A DNA stretch of 13,065 bases, taken from the NCBI GenBank assembly GCA_002849045.2, contig NCRO01000369.1:1-13065 (forward strand), read 5' to 3'. This document shows positions 1 to 7,394 of this stretch, in pieces. The number at the start of each line of letters is the position of its first letter. Positions within the stretch are counted from its first letter, which is position 1. The notes under the pieces are model-generated. The model had not been told where the DNA came from. It did no database searches and saw only the letters and a program-made list of their open reading frames with translations. The position numbers and the translations under genes were made by a program. The DNA is from Candidatus Sediminicultor secundus (GTDB lineage: Bacteria; Atribacterota; JS1; SB-45; 34-128).

Positions 1-1
1 G

Positions 2-91
2 GGAGAAAAAGTAGCTGATGTAAAAAAAGAGGAAACAAGCATTGACGATTTGGAGAATTTGCAATTACGTAAAATGGTTACAGTTACTTAG
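2..91 (+). CDS. 3' end of an unrecognised upstream gene (partial)
   Basis: An open reading frame enters from the left edge and ends at TAG 89-91 after 29 codons. It is the only one of the three forward frames not stopped at once in this stretch. The visible tail is charged (ending DLENLQLRKMVTVT) and has no motif I recognise. Because fucU follows on the same strand after 192 bases, it could be the preceding gene of the sugar locus, but nothing in these residues shows that. It could also be a chance open frame. Confidence 0.4.
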   Translation, partial: GEKVADVKKEETSIDDLENLQLRKMVTVT

Positions 92-283
92 AAGAAAAAA
101 TTTGGCATAAAAATGAAAAACAATTATAGATAATAGATAAAAGAAGAAGCAATAATTTTCTACTTGTTAGAAATAAGTATCAAGAATTTATATTTAATTA
201 CCTAATATAAATATTTATTTAAATTTGGCCAATTAAAATTATTCTTATTTATTATTTTAGAAAATAGAAAAGGAAAAAGAATT
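92..283. other. AT-rich intergenic stretch before fucU
   Basis: This stretch holds no open frame of note. A perfect 9-bp AT-only inverted repeat (arms 186-194 and 204-212, 9-nt loop) could be the end signal of the upstream gene, but it has no GC pairs and no clear T-run. I see no convincing -35/-10 pair for fucU. TTGGCC at 225-230 is a weak -35 candidate with only TTTATT/TTATTA about 17-18 bp downstream. The fucU ribosome site (AAAAGGAAAAAG) lies just before the ATG. Confidence 0.3.
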
Positions 284-703
284 ATGTTAAAGAATATTCC
301 TCCCATTATTTCCCCAGAGCTAATGAAAACGCTCATGGAAATGGGCCACGGTGATGAAATAGTAATTGCTGATGGTAACTATCCTGCAGAATCTTCGGGA
401 AACAAAGTAATTAGGGCTGATGGTCTCGGTATACCAGAATTATTAAAAGCTATCCTTCAATTTTTCCCTCTGGATACTTATGCTGATATTAATGTAATCT
501 ATATGGATACTGGAAATGATGGAATACCTTCAATTTGGAATAAGTATCAAGAAATTTTAAAGAAATCTAAGGAAAATTTTAATATTGGAAAATTAGAAAG
601 GTTTAAATTTTATGAAAGAGCTTCCCAATCGTATTGTGTAGTAGCAAGCAGTGAGCAAGCTTTATACGCTAATATAATTTTGAAAAAGGGAGTCATCAAA
701 TAG
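284..703 (+). CDS. fucU: L-fucose mutarotase FucU (RbsD/FucU family)
   Basis: This enzyme interconverts the alpha and beta anomers of L-fucose in the cytoplasm, supplying the anomer that fucose isomerase uses. The 139-residue length matches the family (about 140). The N-terminus follows the E. coli FucU pattern closely: ISPEL near residue 10, then EMGHGDEI at 19-26 with the active-site His22, and Asp30. IRADGLGIPELL lies in the middle, and the C-terminal FYERA and YANIILKKG motifs carry the conserved Tyr128. A purine-rich AAGGAAAAAG stretch precedes the ATG. fucI follows 228 bp downstream on the same strand, which supports a fucose rather than ribose (RbsD) role. The coding sequence is clearly more AT-rich than fucI. 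The family assignment is secure. That the natural substrate is fucose is inferred from similarity and context. Confidence 0.95.
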   Translation: MLKNIPPIISPELMKTLMEMGHGDEIVIADGNYPAESSGNKVIRADGLGIPELLKAILQFFPLDTYADINVIYMDTGNDGIPSIWNKYQEILKKSKENFNIGKLERFKFYERASQSYCVVASSEQALYANIILKKGVIK

Positions 704-931
704 ATTTTAAGAAAATTTTTCGAGTTATTTTAATCAGGAGAGATGTAAATATATTTGTACTAATTTAAATATGGTAAAAAATAATATATACTTTATAAGG
801 AAATTTAGATATTAGTCTTTTTAAAGAAAATTATTTCTTAAAATTGTATTTCGGTTGAGTTTTATTTAGATTTATACAAAGTTTTTATCTTTAATAAATA
901 AAATATTTTCGATATAGAGGAGGATAATAAA
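704..931 (+). other. fucU-fucI intergenic region with a weak hairpin
   Basis: This is 228 bases of very AT-rich DNA with no gene. An imperfect hairpin (819-829 with 834-843, one bulged A, 4-nt loop, a single GC pair) might end or attenuate the fucU transcript, but it is too AT-rich to be sure. TTGAGT at 855-860 resembles a -35 box, but the best -10-like hexamer, TATACA at 873-878, is only 12 bp away, so I do not call a promoter. The stretch ends in a strong ribosome site, GAGGAGGATAATAAA, directly before the fucI ATG. Confidence 0.3.
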
Positions 932-2728
932 ATGCCAAATATTCAAAATAGATTATGCGGAAATCTTCCCAAAATCGGTATCCGTCCCATCATCGACGGA
1001 CGCAGGAAAGGAATTAGAGAATCCTTAGAAGAGCAGACTATGAGAATGGCTGAATCTACTGCAGATCTGATTACCAAAAAGCTCAAACATTCTAATGGCC
1101 TACCGGTGGAATGTGTAATATCTGACACTACCATCGGTGGAGTAGCAGAAGCAGCAAGATGTGCTGACAAATTTGCCCGGGAAGGAGTGGGAGTATCGAT
1201 AAGTGTAACTCTCTGTTGGTGTTATGGGATGGAGACCATAGATATGGATCCCCTTATCCCTAAAGCTATCTGGGGTTTTAATGGAACCGAAAGACCTGGG
1301 GCAGTATATTTATCTGCTGCTCTGGCCGGACATGACCAGATAGGACTACCCGCTTTTAGTATCTACGGTAAAGATGTCCAGGATCAAAATGATAATAGTA
1401 TCCCCGAAGATGTAGAACAAAAACTATTACAATTTACTAAAGCCGGACTGGCTGTTGCTACTATGAGAGGAAAATCTTATCTTTCTATCGGCGGTGTCTC
1501 TATGGGAATAGCCGGTTCCCAGGTTATCCCCGGTTTCTTCCAGGATTATCTGGGGATGAGAAACGAATATGTAGATATGACTGAGATTATAAGAAGGATA
1601 GAAGAAGAGATATATGATAAAGAAGAATATAAAAAAGCCCTATCCTGGGTCAAAGAGAATTGTAAAGAAGGAGAAGACCGCAATAGAAAGGAATTGAAAC
1701 ACTCTCGTTCCCAAAAGGATAGAGAATGGGAGATGGTAATCAAGATGGCCCTGATAGCCCGTGATTTAATAGTGGGTAATCCGAAATTAGCTGAACTGGG
1801 ATTTACTGAGGAGGCCGAAGGCCATAATGCCCTTGCTGCTGGCTTCCAGGGACAAAGGCAGTGGACCGACCACTTCCCGAATGGTGACTTTATGGAGACT
1901 ATCTTAAACACCTCTTTTGATTGGAATGGGATAAGGGAACCCTTTATCTTTGCCACTGAAAACGATAGTCTAAATGGCATTTCTATGTTATTTGCTCACC
2001 TCTTAACCGATAGAGCCCAGATCTTTTCTGATATCAGGACTTACTGGAGCCCTCAAGCAGTCAAACGGGTAACCGGCATTGAATTAAGCGGTCTTGCCCA
2101 GGGCGGTATTCTTCATTTGATTAATTCCGGTTCTACTACCTTGGATGCTACAGGAGAACAAAAAGCCAAAGGAAAATCAGTTATGAAACCCTTCTGGGAG
2201 ATAACCGAAGAAGAAGTAAAAAAGTGCCTAAAAAACACTAAATGGAGTCCCGCCAACTTAGAATACTTCCGAGGAGGGGGATATTCTTCTACCTTCTATA
2301 CTAAAGGAGTAATGCCAGTCACTATGGTAAGAATAAATCTTATCAAGGGCTTAGGACCGATATTACAGATTGCCGAAGGTTACACCGTAGATCTCTCTCC
2401 TGAAATCCATCACATCTTAGATGAACGTACTGACCCCACCTGGCCCACCACCTGGTTTGCCCCTCGCCTCACCAAAGAAGGCGCCTTTAGAGATGTCTAT
2501 TCAGTGATGAACAATTGGGGAGCTAATCATGGGGCGATAAGTTATGGTCATATAGGAAAAGACCTTATCACCCTATCTTCTATGCTCAGGATCCCAGTAG
2601 CCATGCACAATGTTCCTGAAGGGCAGATCTTCAGATCCAAAGCCTGGGCTTCTTTTGGAACTAAGGATTTAGAATCTGCTGACTTTAGGGCCTGTGAAAA
2701 CTTTGGGCCAGTATATGGTAGAAGATAA
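932..2728 (+). CDS. fucI: L-fucose isomerase FucI
   Basis: This cytoplasmic, Mn-dependent ketol isomerase converts L-fucose to L-fuculose (family members also act on D-arabinose and related sugars). The protein is 598 residues against 591 in E. coli and is collinear to the last residues (family end YGPLYKR, here FGPVYGRR), so it is complete. The metal/catalytic residues are present: Glu343 in ATENDSLNG, Asp367 in SDIRTYWSP, and His533 in NWGANHG (E. coli Glu337, Asp361, His528). [10 protein letters not shown] near the start and CWCYG at 95-99 are also typical. A strong GAGGAGG site precedes the ATG. The gene is visibly richer in GC than fucU and the genes to its right, which may mean separate acquisition. 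A kinase remnant starts right at its stop codon. Confidence in the call is very high; substrate choice is by family. Confidence 0.97.
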   Translation: MPNIQNRLCGNLPKIGIRPIIDGRRKGIRESLEEQTMRMAESTADLITKKLKHSNGLPVECVISDTTIGGVAEAARCADKFAREGVGVSISVTLCWCYGMETIDMDPLIPKAIWGFNGTERPGAVYLSAALAGHDQIGLPAFSIYGKDVQDQNDNSIPEDVEQKLLQFTKAGLAVATMRGKSYLSIGGVSMGIAGSQVIPGFFQDYLGMRNEYVDMTEIIRRIEEEIYDKEEYKKALSWVKENCKEGEDRNRKELKHSRSQKDREWEMVIKMALIARDLIVGNPKLAELGFTEEAEGHNALAAGFQGQRQWTDHFPNGDFMETILNTSFDWNGIREPFIFATENDSLNGISMLFAHLLTDRAQIFSDIRTYWSPQAVKRVTGIELSGLAQGGILHLINSGSTTLDATGEQKAKGKSVMKPFWEITEEEVKKCLKNTKWSPANLEYFRGGGYSSTFYTKGVMPVTMVRINLIKGLGPILQIAEGYTVDLSPEIHHILDERTDPTWPTTWFAPRLTKEGAFRDVYSVMNNWGANHGAISYGHIGKDLITLSSMLRIPVAMHNVPEGQIFRSKAWASFGTKDLESADFRACENFGPVYGRR

Positions 2729-3026
2729 AGATATTAATACAGATTTATACTGATGTAATCGGTCGAGAAATTAAAATTGCTTCATCTCTTCAGGCTTCCG
2801 CTTTTGGGGCGGCTATGTTTGGTGCTCTGGCCGTAGGAAGTGAAGCTGGAGGATATAACTCTATTGAAGATGCGGTAGAACATATGGCCTCCCTCGGGAA
2901 AAAAACTTATCTCCCTATCCCGAAAACGCAGAGGTCTATAACCAACTATTTACCGAATATAGAAAATTATATGATTATTTTGGTCTGGTGGATAACCAGA
3001 CGATGGAGAGATTAAAAAGAAAATAG
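2722..3026 (+). pseudogene. C-terminal remnant of an AraB-type ribulokinase (FGGY kinase), frameshifted
   Basis: From about 2722 the frame one step over from fucI reads [20 protein letters not shown], then SAFGAAMFGALAVGSEAGGY and SIEDAVEHM. This is the ATP-side C-terminus of L-ribulokinase (family pattern QIYADVTGREI, ALGAAIFGA, GGY.SI.EAV). At about 2917-2922 one base has been lost. The continuation appears in the next frame as PENAEVYNQLFTEYRKLYDY and then FGLVDNQ, ending at TAG 3024-3026. Roughly 100 of about 560 codons remain, with no start, sugar-binding half or active-site Asp, so it cannot be a working kinase. It abuts the last codons of fucI with no spacer, as expected after a deletion that removed most of a kinase gene lying behind fucI. 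Its base composition is like fucI. The family is well supported; the deletion history is inference. Confidence 0.85.
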
Positions 3027-3065
3027 AGAATAAGATTTGGTTTTTATTGATTATTGTAAAATTTG

Positions 3066-3428
3066 TCATTGAGTTGGGGAAATAATTTCAATTTTTTTTC
3101 TTTTCAATATATCGAGATATTCATTTGGTAATGGTTTGTCTGTTATTATCGAATCTACGTTTTCAATACCAGTTGTCCGGAAGATAGACGCCTTATCAAA
3201 TTTACTGGAATCTACCAGGAGATAATGAAGCCTGGAATTTTTGAACATCTTTACCTTAATATTTCCTTCCAGGACATTAGATTCATAGATACCTCTTGCA
3301 TCTAACATCGTGCAGGAGAAGAAGAATTTAGTAACCTTTATATTTGATAACATTTTTTCTGCGAGCGGACCAATCGTTGAGAAGTAACCATGTCTTATTA
3401 AATAAATATACAAAGAAAGAATAATCAA
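3066..3428 (-). pseudogene. DeoR-family regulator remnant, effector-domain C-terminus only
   Basis: The 120-residue reading has the C-terminal effector-domain pattern of DeoR-family sugar repressors. GPLAEKML comes first, then NIKVTKFFFSC, a degenerate GI.ESN stretch, the LLVDSSKFDK motif that contacts phosphorylated sugars, and VDSIITDKPLP before the end. The family is about 250 residues. The N-terminal winged-helix DNA-binding domain and the DSGTT phosphosugar site are absent. The nominal TTG start has no ribosome site. The frame stays open upstream to 3554 but with only a faint echo of the family (an IVT...YLI...GYF run), consistent with decay. It points away from the aldolase-kinase pair, the classic place for a divergent fuc/ara repressor, so it may be the former local regulator. 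It is unlikely to bind DNA now. Confidence 0.75.
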
Positions 3429-3450
3429 AACAATCTCGTTTATTAAAAAA

Positions 3451-3479
3451 GTGACAATAGATAATACAAGGGGTGTAAT
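3451..3479 (+). promoter_or_regulatory. Predicted sigma-70-type promoter for the aldolase-kinase operon
   Basis: A -35 box GTGACA (3451-3456) and a -10 box TGTAAT (3474-3479), each 5 of 6 to consensus, are separated by exactly 17 bp. Transcription would start near 3486, about 90 bases before the aldolase start. It lies within the decayed upstream part of the DeoR remnant on the other strand. Confidence 0.6.
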
Positions 3480-3495
3480 ATTTTTGGAAAATATT
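3477..3495. promoter_or_regulatory. Perfect 8-bp palindrome over the start site: candidate operator
   Basis: AATATTTT (3477-3484), a 3-base TGG centre, and AAAATATT (3488-3495) form a perfect inverted repeat that overlaps the end of the predicted -10 box and the expected start of transcription. A repressor bound here would block the aldolase-kinase promoter. It does not match the LacI operator pattern found further right, so a different regulator would be involved. AT-only arms make chance occurrence possible. Confidence 0.35.
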
Positions 3496-3574
3496 TTACG
3501 AGGGAAGAGCTTTTTATAATAATATAGAAAGTAATCAGTAAAAGAAGTTAATAATTATGAGAGGGGAATGGAAA

Positions 3575-4369
3575 ATGGAGGAATGGCAGGATATTAAAGT
3601 TGAGACTTTGCGTAAACTGGTGAAGCTTTCCAATAATCTTGGAAGAGAAAATTATCATCTTACAATTATTGGCGAAGGTAATACTTCAGCCAAGATTGAG
3701 GTTGATAATATTGCTGAGAGTTTTTTTGTAAAAGCAAGTGGGACTCAGCTTGCTAAAGTAAGTGAGAAAGATTTTATTCAAGTGTATTTTGAACCGATTA
3801 TGCAGCTTATAAATATGGAGAATCCTAATGCTGAAGAAATTAATTACATCTTTGAAAAAGCTAAGGTGGATAAAAAATACCAGGCAACCCCCTCTGTAGA
3901 AACCCTATTACATGCTATTTGCCTTAATCTGGAGGGAGTAAACTTTGTTGGTCATACTCATCCCACAGCAGTGAATAGGTTGACCTGTTCAAAGAGTTTC
4001 CCGGAGAATCTTAAAGGGAGAATTTATCCTGATGAAATTGTTCTACTGGGAAAAGAATCGGTCTTTATTCCCTATGTAGATCCAGGGGTTAAACTTGCTC
4101 AAAAAACAAAAAAAGAAATTGATATATTTTTAGATAAACATGGAGAGAGACCTAAATCTATTTATATTCAAAATCATGGATTTGTTGCTTTAGGATCTAC
4201 TCCTATTGAAGTAGAGAATATTACCTTAATGGCAGATAAGGCAGCGGAAATTCGTTTTGGAGCATTACTTGCAGGAGGGATAAATACTTTTTCTGAAGAT
4301 GTAGTAAACTATATAGCTGAAAGAACAGATGAAAAATACAGACAAAGTCTATTTGAAGAACAGAGATAG
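3575..4369 (+). CDS. Class II sugar-phosphate aldolase (fuculose-/rhamnulose-1-phosphate aldolase type)
   Basis: This is a zinc-dependent cytoplasmic aldolase expected to split a 6-deoxyketose 1-phosphate into dihydroxyacetone phosphate and L-lactaldehyde. Of its 264 residues, GEGNTSAKI (33-41) and KASGT (53-57) form the phosphate-binding part. TPSVET carries Glu109, in the place of the catalytic acid. Zinc ligands are His127 and His129 in HTHP and His201 in NHG. An upstream in-frame ATG at 3557 would add six residues but lacks a ribosome site. The ATG at 3575 has GAGAGGGGA 8 bases before it, so I chose 3575. The kinase gene starts 13 bp after the stop, so the two form an operon. The protein is longer than E. 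coli FucA (about 215). I cannot tell from sequence whether fuculose- or rhamnulose-phosphate is preferred. Confidence 0.85.
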   Translation: MEEWQDIKVETLRKLVKLSNNLGRENYHLTIIGEGNTSAKIEVDNIAESFFVKASGTQLAKVSEKDFIQVYFEPIMQLINMENPNAEEINYIFEKAKVDKKYQATPSVETLLHAICLNLEGVNFVGHTHPTAVNRLTCSKSFPENLKGRIYPDEIVLLGKESVFIPYVDPGVKLAQKTKKEIDIFLDKHGERPKSIYIQNHGFVALGSTPIEVENITLMADKAAEIRFGALLAGGINTFSEDVVNYIAERTDEKYRQSLFEEQR

Positions 4370-4382
4370 AAGGAGTAGTGTA

Positions 4383-5810
4383 ATGCAAAAATTCATAGCT
4401 ATTGATATTGGTGCAGAAACTGGAAGAGTGATTGTTGGTGATGTATCAAAGATGGAGATAATATATCGTTTCCCTAATAGTTTAGTAAGGGTTAAAGGCA
4501 GTATTTTCTGGGATATTTTGGGAATATTCAATGAGATAAAGAAAGGTTTAAAAGAGGCTTTCAAAAAATATTCCGATCAGATAGTAAGTATTGGCATAGA
4601 TACCTGGGGAGTTGATTATGCTCTTTTAGATAATGATGGTGATATTCTGGGAAATCCCTATCACTACCGAGACAAGAGAACAGATAATATAATGGATGAA
4701 GCATTTAAAATTATACCCAAAGAAGAAATTTTTGCAGAGACTGGCATTCAATTTATGCAGATTAATACTATTTATCAATTGTACTCATTTGTAAAGAACA
4801 AACCTCAAGTTTTTGGAAATGCAAGATATTTCCTGACTATTCCCGATCTCTTAAACTACTGGTTAACCGGGATTAAAAAAAATGAATATTCAATTGCCAC
4901 CACTACTCAGCTATATAATCCTATAAGAAGGGACTGGTCAACAAAGATACTGAATAAACTTGGACTTAAGAGGGAAATATTTGGAAAAATAATTATGCCC
5001 GGGACAAAAATCGGGAAACTTTTACCGGCCATTGCTCAGGAGATTGGCGTAAATTCAGAAGTAGTGGTTGTTGCTCCTGCTTGTCATGATACCGGGTCTG
5101 CGGTTGCAGCTGTTCCAGTTGAAGATGATATTAATTATGCCTATATCAGTTCAGGTACCTGGTCTTTATTAGGGATAGAAACTCCTGAATCAATTATTAA
5201 CGAGATGAGTTTTAAATATAATTTTACTAACGAAGGTTCTGCAAATGGTGGTTTCAGATTTCTTAAAAACATTACCGGTTTCTGGATTATTCAGGAGTGT
5301 AAAAAATACTGGGATGAGAAGGTAAAGTCATATTCTTATGATGAGCTGACTGAAATAGCCTTAAAGTATGGTCCTGCAAATTTTAGGATCGATCCGGATG
5401 ACTTAAGATTCTTAAGCCCCGGTTTAATTGATGGTAGTATGCCAGATAGAATCAAAGACTATTGCCAGGAAACAGGGCAAAAAATTCCCAAGACACCTGC
5501 AGAAATTGTAAGAGGTGTTATCGAAAGTTTAGCAGAGAAATATACAGAGACTATTAAGATGATAGAAGAGATTACCGATAGGACTCTTAATGAAATATAT
5601 ATTATTGGAGGAGGATGTCGAAACGGTCTCCTGTGTCAACTTGTTGCTAATGCAACGGGTCTGCCAGTTTTTGCAGGACCGGTTGAAGCAACTGCCATTG
5701 GGAATCTAATAGTTCAGGCTAAATCTATGGGACAAATTAAATCAATTGCTGAAGGCAGAATGATAATCAGAAAATCCTTTGATATCAAGAAGTACTTACC
5801 TGAAGAATGA
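4383..5810 (+). CDS. rhaB: Rhamnulokinase-type FGGY carbohydrate kinase
   Basis: This cytoplasmic kinase phosphorylates a 6-deoxyketose (L-rhamnulose by family, probably L-fuculose here) at C1 with ATP. Its 475 residues span both FGGY domains. Rhamnulokinase hallmarks are DIGAETGRV near the N-terminus, DTWGVDYALLD (73-83), YHYRDKRT (93-100), GIQFMQINT, the catalytic Asp236 in ACHDTGSAV, YISSGTWSL, and IIGGGCRN with GPVEATAIGN near the C-terminus. An AGAAGGAG ribosome site precedes the ATG at 4383. A start further upstream at 4329 would run back into the aldolase gene and has no such site. The gene lies 13 bp behind the aldolase. E. coli FucK is a different FGGY branch, so a RhaB-type kinase beside fucU/fucI is a mosaic arrangement. 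The family call is strong and the actual substrate is open. Confidence 0.9.
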   Translation: MQKFIAIDIGAETGRVIVGDVSKMEIIYRFPNSLVRVKGSIFWDILGIFNEIKKGLKEAFKKYSDQIVSIGIDTWGVDYALLDNDGDILGNPYHYRDKRTDNIMDEAFKIIPKEEIFAETGIQFMQINTIYQLYSFVKNKPQVFGNARYFLTIPDLLNYWLTGIKKNEYSIATTTQLYNPIRRDWSTKILNKLGLKREIFGKIIMPGTKIGKLLPAIAQEIGVNSEVVVVAPACHDTGSAVAAVPVEDDINYAYISSGTWSLLGIETPESIINEMSFKYNFTNEGSANGGFRFLKNITGFWIIQECKKYWDEKVKSYSYDELTEIALKYGPANFRIDPDDLRFLSPGLIDGSMPDRIKDYCQETGQKIPKTPAEIVRGVIESLAEKYTETIKMIEEITDRTLNEIYIIGGGCRNGLLCQLVANATGLPVFAGPVEATAIGNLIVQAKSMGQIKSIAEGRMIIRKSFDIKKYLPEE

Positions 5811-5918
5811 GGACAAAGAGTAACTAAACATAAAATATTTATTTTAAAAACGCCAAATGTTTATCTTATTTATAGGTTATAGAGAAAAATTGGAAAGTCT
5901 AGTAAGGAGGATTTAAAA

Positions 5919-6935
5919 ATGGCTATAGCAGTACTTATGCCAAAACAAGGACAATCTGTTGAATCCTGTTTTATTATTAAATGGAATAAAAAAGTAGGGG
6001 ACAAAGTAAAAGCTGAAGAGCCTATCTGTGAAGTGGAAACCGATAAGGCAGTCTTTGAAGTGGAAGCTCCTGAAGCAGGAACAATACTAAAAATCTTTTA
6101 TAAAGAGGGAGACGATGTTCCAGTCCTTAACACTATTGCCATAATTGGGCAACCGGGAGAAAAAATTGACCATCTTATCCCCAAAAAAACTGTCTCTGTT
6201 TCTAAAGGTGAATATGTAGAAAATCAGAAAGCCATGACTTCAGATGAATCAGTTAAAAAAACAAGACCTTCTTTTGAAGCCGGCTTAATATCTATATCTC
6301 CAGTTGCCCGACATTTTGCAGAAAAAAAGGGAATTGATTTTTCCAAACTTATAGGTTCGGGCCCTGGGGGGAGGATTATTAAAAGGGATGTAGAAAAGAC
6401 GATATCTGAACAGGAACAACTTGCTACTGTTGCAGATACTGCAAAAACAATTTCTGGCGTGACACCACCTACTAAAGAACGGGACATATCTTTTCCGGGG
6501 CCAACAAAGGAAATTCCAGTGAAAGGAGTACGGCAGCTCATCACAGAACGAATGCTTAAATCCCTACAGAGTACTGCTCAGCTTACCTTAAATACTTCTG
6601 CCGATGCTTCTAATTTATTGGCCTGTCGGAAAACGCTAAAATCCAGTCCCCAAGTGAAAGGATTAAGCAAAATTAATATTAATGATTTTCTACTTTATAT
6701 AGTTGCTAATATTCTTCCCAAATTTAAAAACATGAATGCTCATTTCCTTAACGATAAGATACTTGAATTTGAACATGTACATCTGGGATTTGCTGTAGAT
6801 TCACCACGAGGGCTTATGGTGCCTATAATTCATAATGCCCATCTCTTATCATTAAAGGAAATTTCTAAAGAGGCAAGACGATTAAGTACTGCATGTCAAG
6901 GAGAAGCTATCTTGATCCGGAGAAGGAATATGTAA
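5919..6935 (+). pseudogene. 2-oxoacid dehydrogenase E2 (dihydrolipoyl acyltransferase), C-terminus lost
   Basis: E2 is the core of pyruvate/2-oxoacid/acetoin dehydrogenase complexes and passes acyl groups from lipoate to CoA. The 338-residue frame holds a lipoyl domain (about 1-77, lipoyl-lysine 43 in EVETDKAVFEVEA) and a peripheral subunit-binding domain (about 125-160, ISPVARHFAEKKGID then GSGPGGRIIKRDV). The acyltransferase domain runs from about 195 and breaks off near residue 328, after EARRLSTACQG. The last ten residues (AILIRRRNM and neighbours) are unlike the family. About 100 residues, including the catalytic HxxxDG motif, are missing, so the acyltransferase cannot work. Its start is sound (AAGGAGG, 9 bases before the ATG). 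No E1 or E3 gene is in the window. It follows the kinase after 108 bp and meets the truncated ABC ATPase of the other strand. Confidence 0.85.
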
Positions 6936-7358
6936 TTTCAAATCTTTGGCTAATCTTTTTGCTTCTTCCCTCATCTTACTTTTATCTAAAATTTTAATCG
7001 GACCCCAGGATTTAATGGGTTGCCTTCCCATAAAAATATTCTGAGCTACACTTAAACACCCTATCACTGCCTGATCTTGATATACTGTTTCTATTCCCAA
7101 GTTTCTTGCATCTTTTACGGAAGAAATATTGGTTTCTTCCCCATTCCAGTATATCTTCCCTCTATTTTTTGAAAGAACTCCAGATAATATTTTTATTAGA
7201 GTAGATTTACCTGCGCCGTTATCTCCTATCAGTCCAATTATTTCACCGGGATAAACTTCGAGATTTATTCCTTTTAGAGCTTGAACCTTCCCATACCATT
7301 TATAAACATCTTGTACCTTTACTAAAGGCAGACTTTTATTAACATTTTTTTCTTCCAT
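6882..7358 (-). pseudogene. Sugar ABC transporter ATPase, 3'-truncated (ribose/fructose-type)
   Basis: This would be the cytoplasmic ATP-hydrolysing subunit of the importer whose permease and binding protein lie directly upstream. The 158-residue frame has the ABC core start (VQDVYKWYGKVQALKGI), Walker A GDNGAGKST at 45-53 and the Q-loop VYQDQ near 92-96, plus IFMGR. It follows the family as far as IPSPDQ (about 144-149), then ends in a foreign tail of nine residues. The LSGGQ signature, Walker B and H-loop are all missing (the family is about 250 residues, or about 500 if duplicated), so it cannot hydrolyse ATP as it stands. The start is supported by AAGGAT upstream. It begins 36 bp after the permease stop. 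The break coincides with the break in the E2 gene on the other strand. The importer would need another ATPase in the genome, or the junction is artificial. Confidence 0.85.
6896..6930. other. Tail-to-tail breakpoint between E2 and ABC ATPase genes
   Basis: Family-like E2 sequence ends at about 6901 reading rightward, and family-like ATPase sequence (SPDQ) ends at about 6912 reading leftward. The joint is therefore within roughly ten bases. The 7-bp word GGAGAAG occurs twice here, at 6900-6906 and 6919-6925, and TCAAG (6896-6900) is mirrored by CTTGA (6911-6915). Such microhomology suits either end-joining or assembly slippage. There is no insertion sequence end. Confidence 0.7.
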
Positions 7359-7394
7359 AATATCAAATCCTTATCTTAAAAATTTTAAAATAAT

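Noticed and set aside
1546..1980. A 144-residue open frame on the - strand
   Set aside because: It lies entirely opposite fucI, which is a complete and highly conserved enzyme. The reading has no family resemblance and no ribosome site.
2815..3015. A 66-residue open frame starting at ATG 2815
   Set aside because: It is the middle of the ribulokinase remnant, not a gene: family similarity begins well before this ATG and continues in the next frame after the loss of one base.
6224..6544. A 106-residue open frame on the - strand inside the E2 gene
   Set aside because: The E2 frame has clear domains here, and the opposite reading has none.
6896..6915. TCAAG/CTTGA inverted repeat at the E2/ATPase join as an insertion-sequence end or terminator
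   Set aside because: Only 5 bp long with no transposase, target duplication or T-run. It is better regarded as part of the breakpoint.
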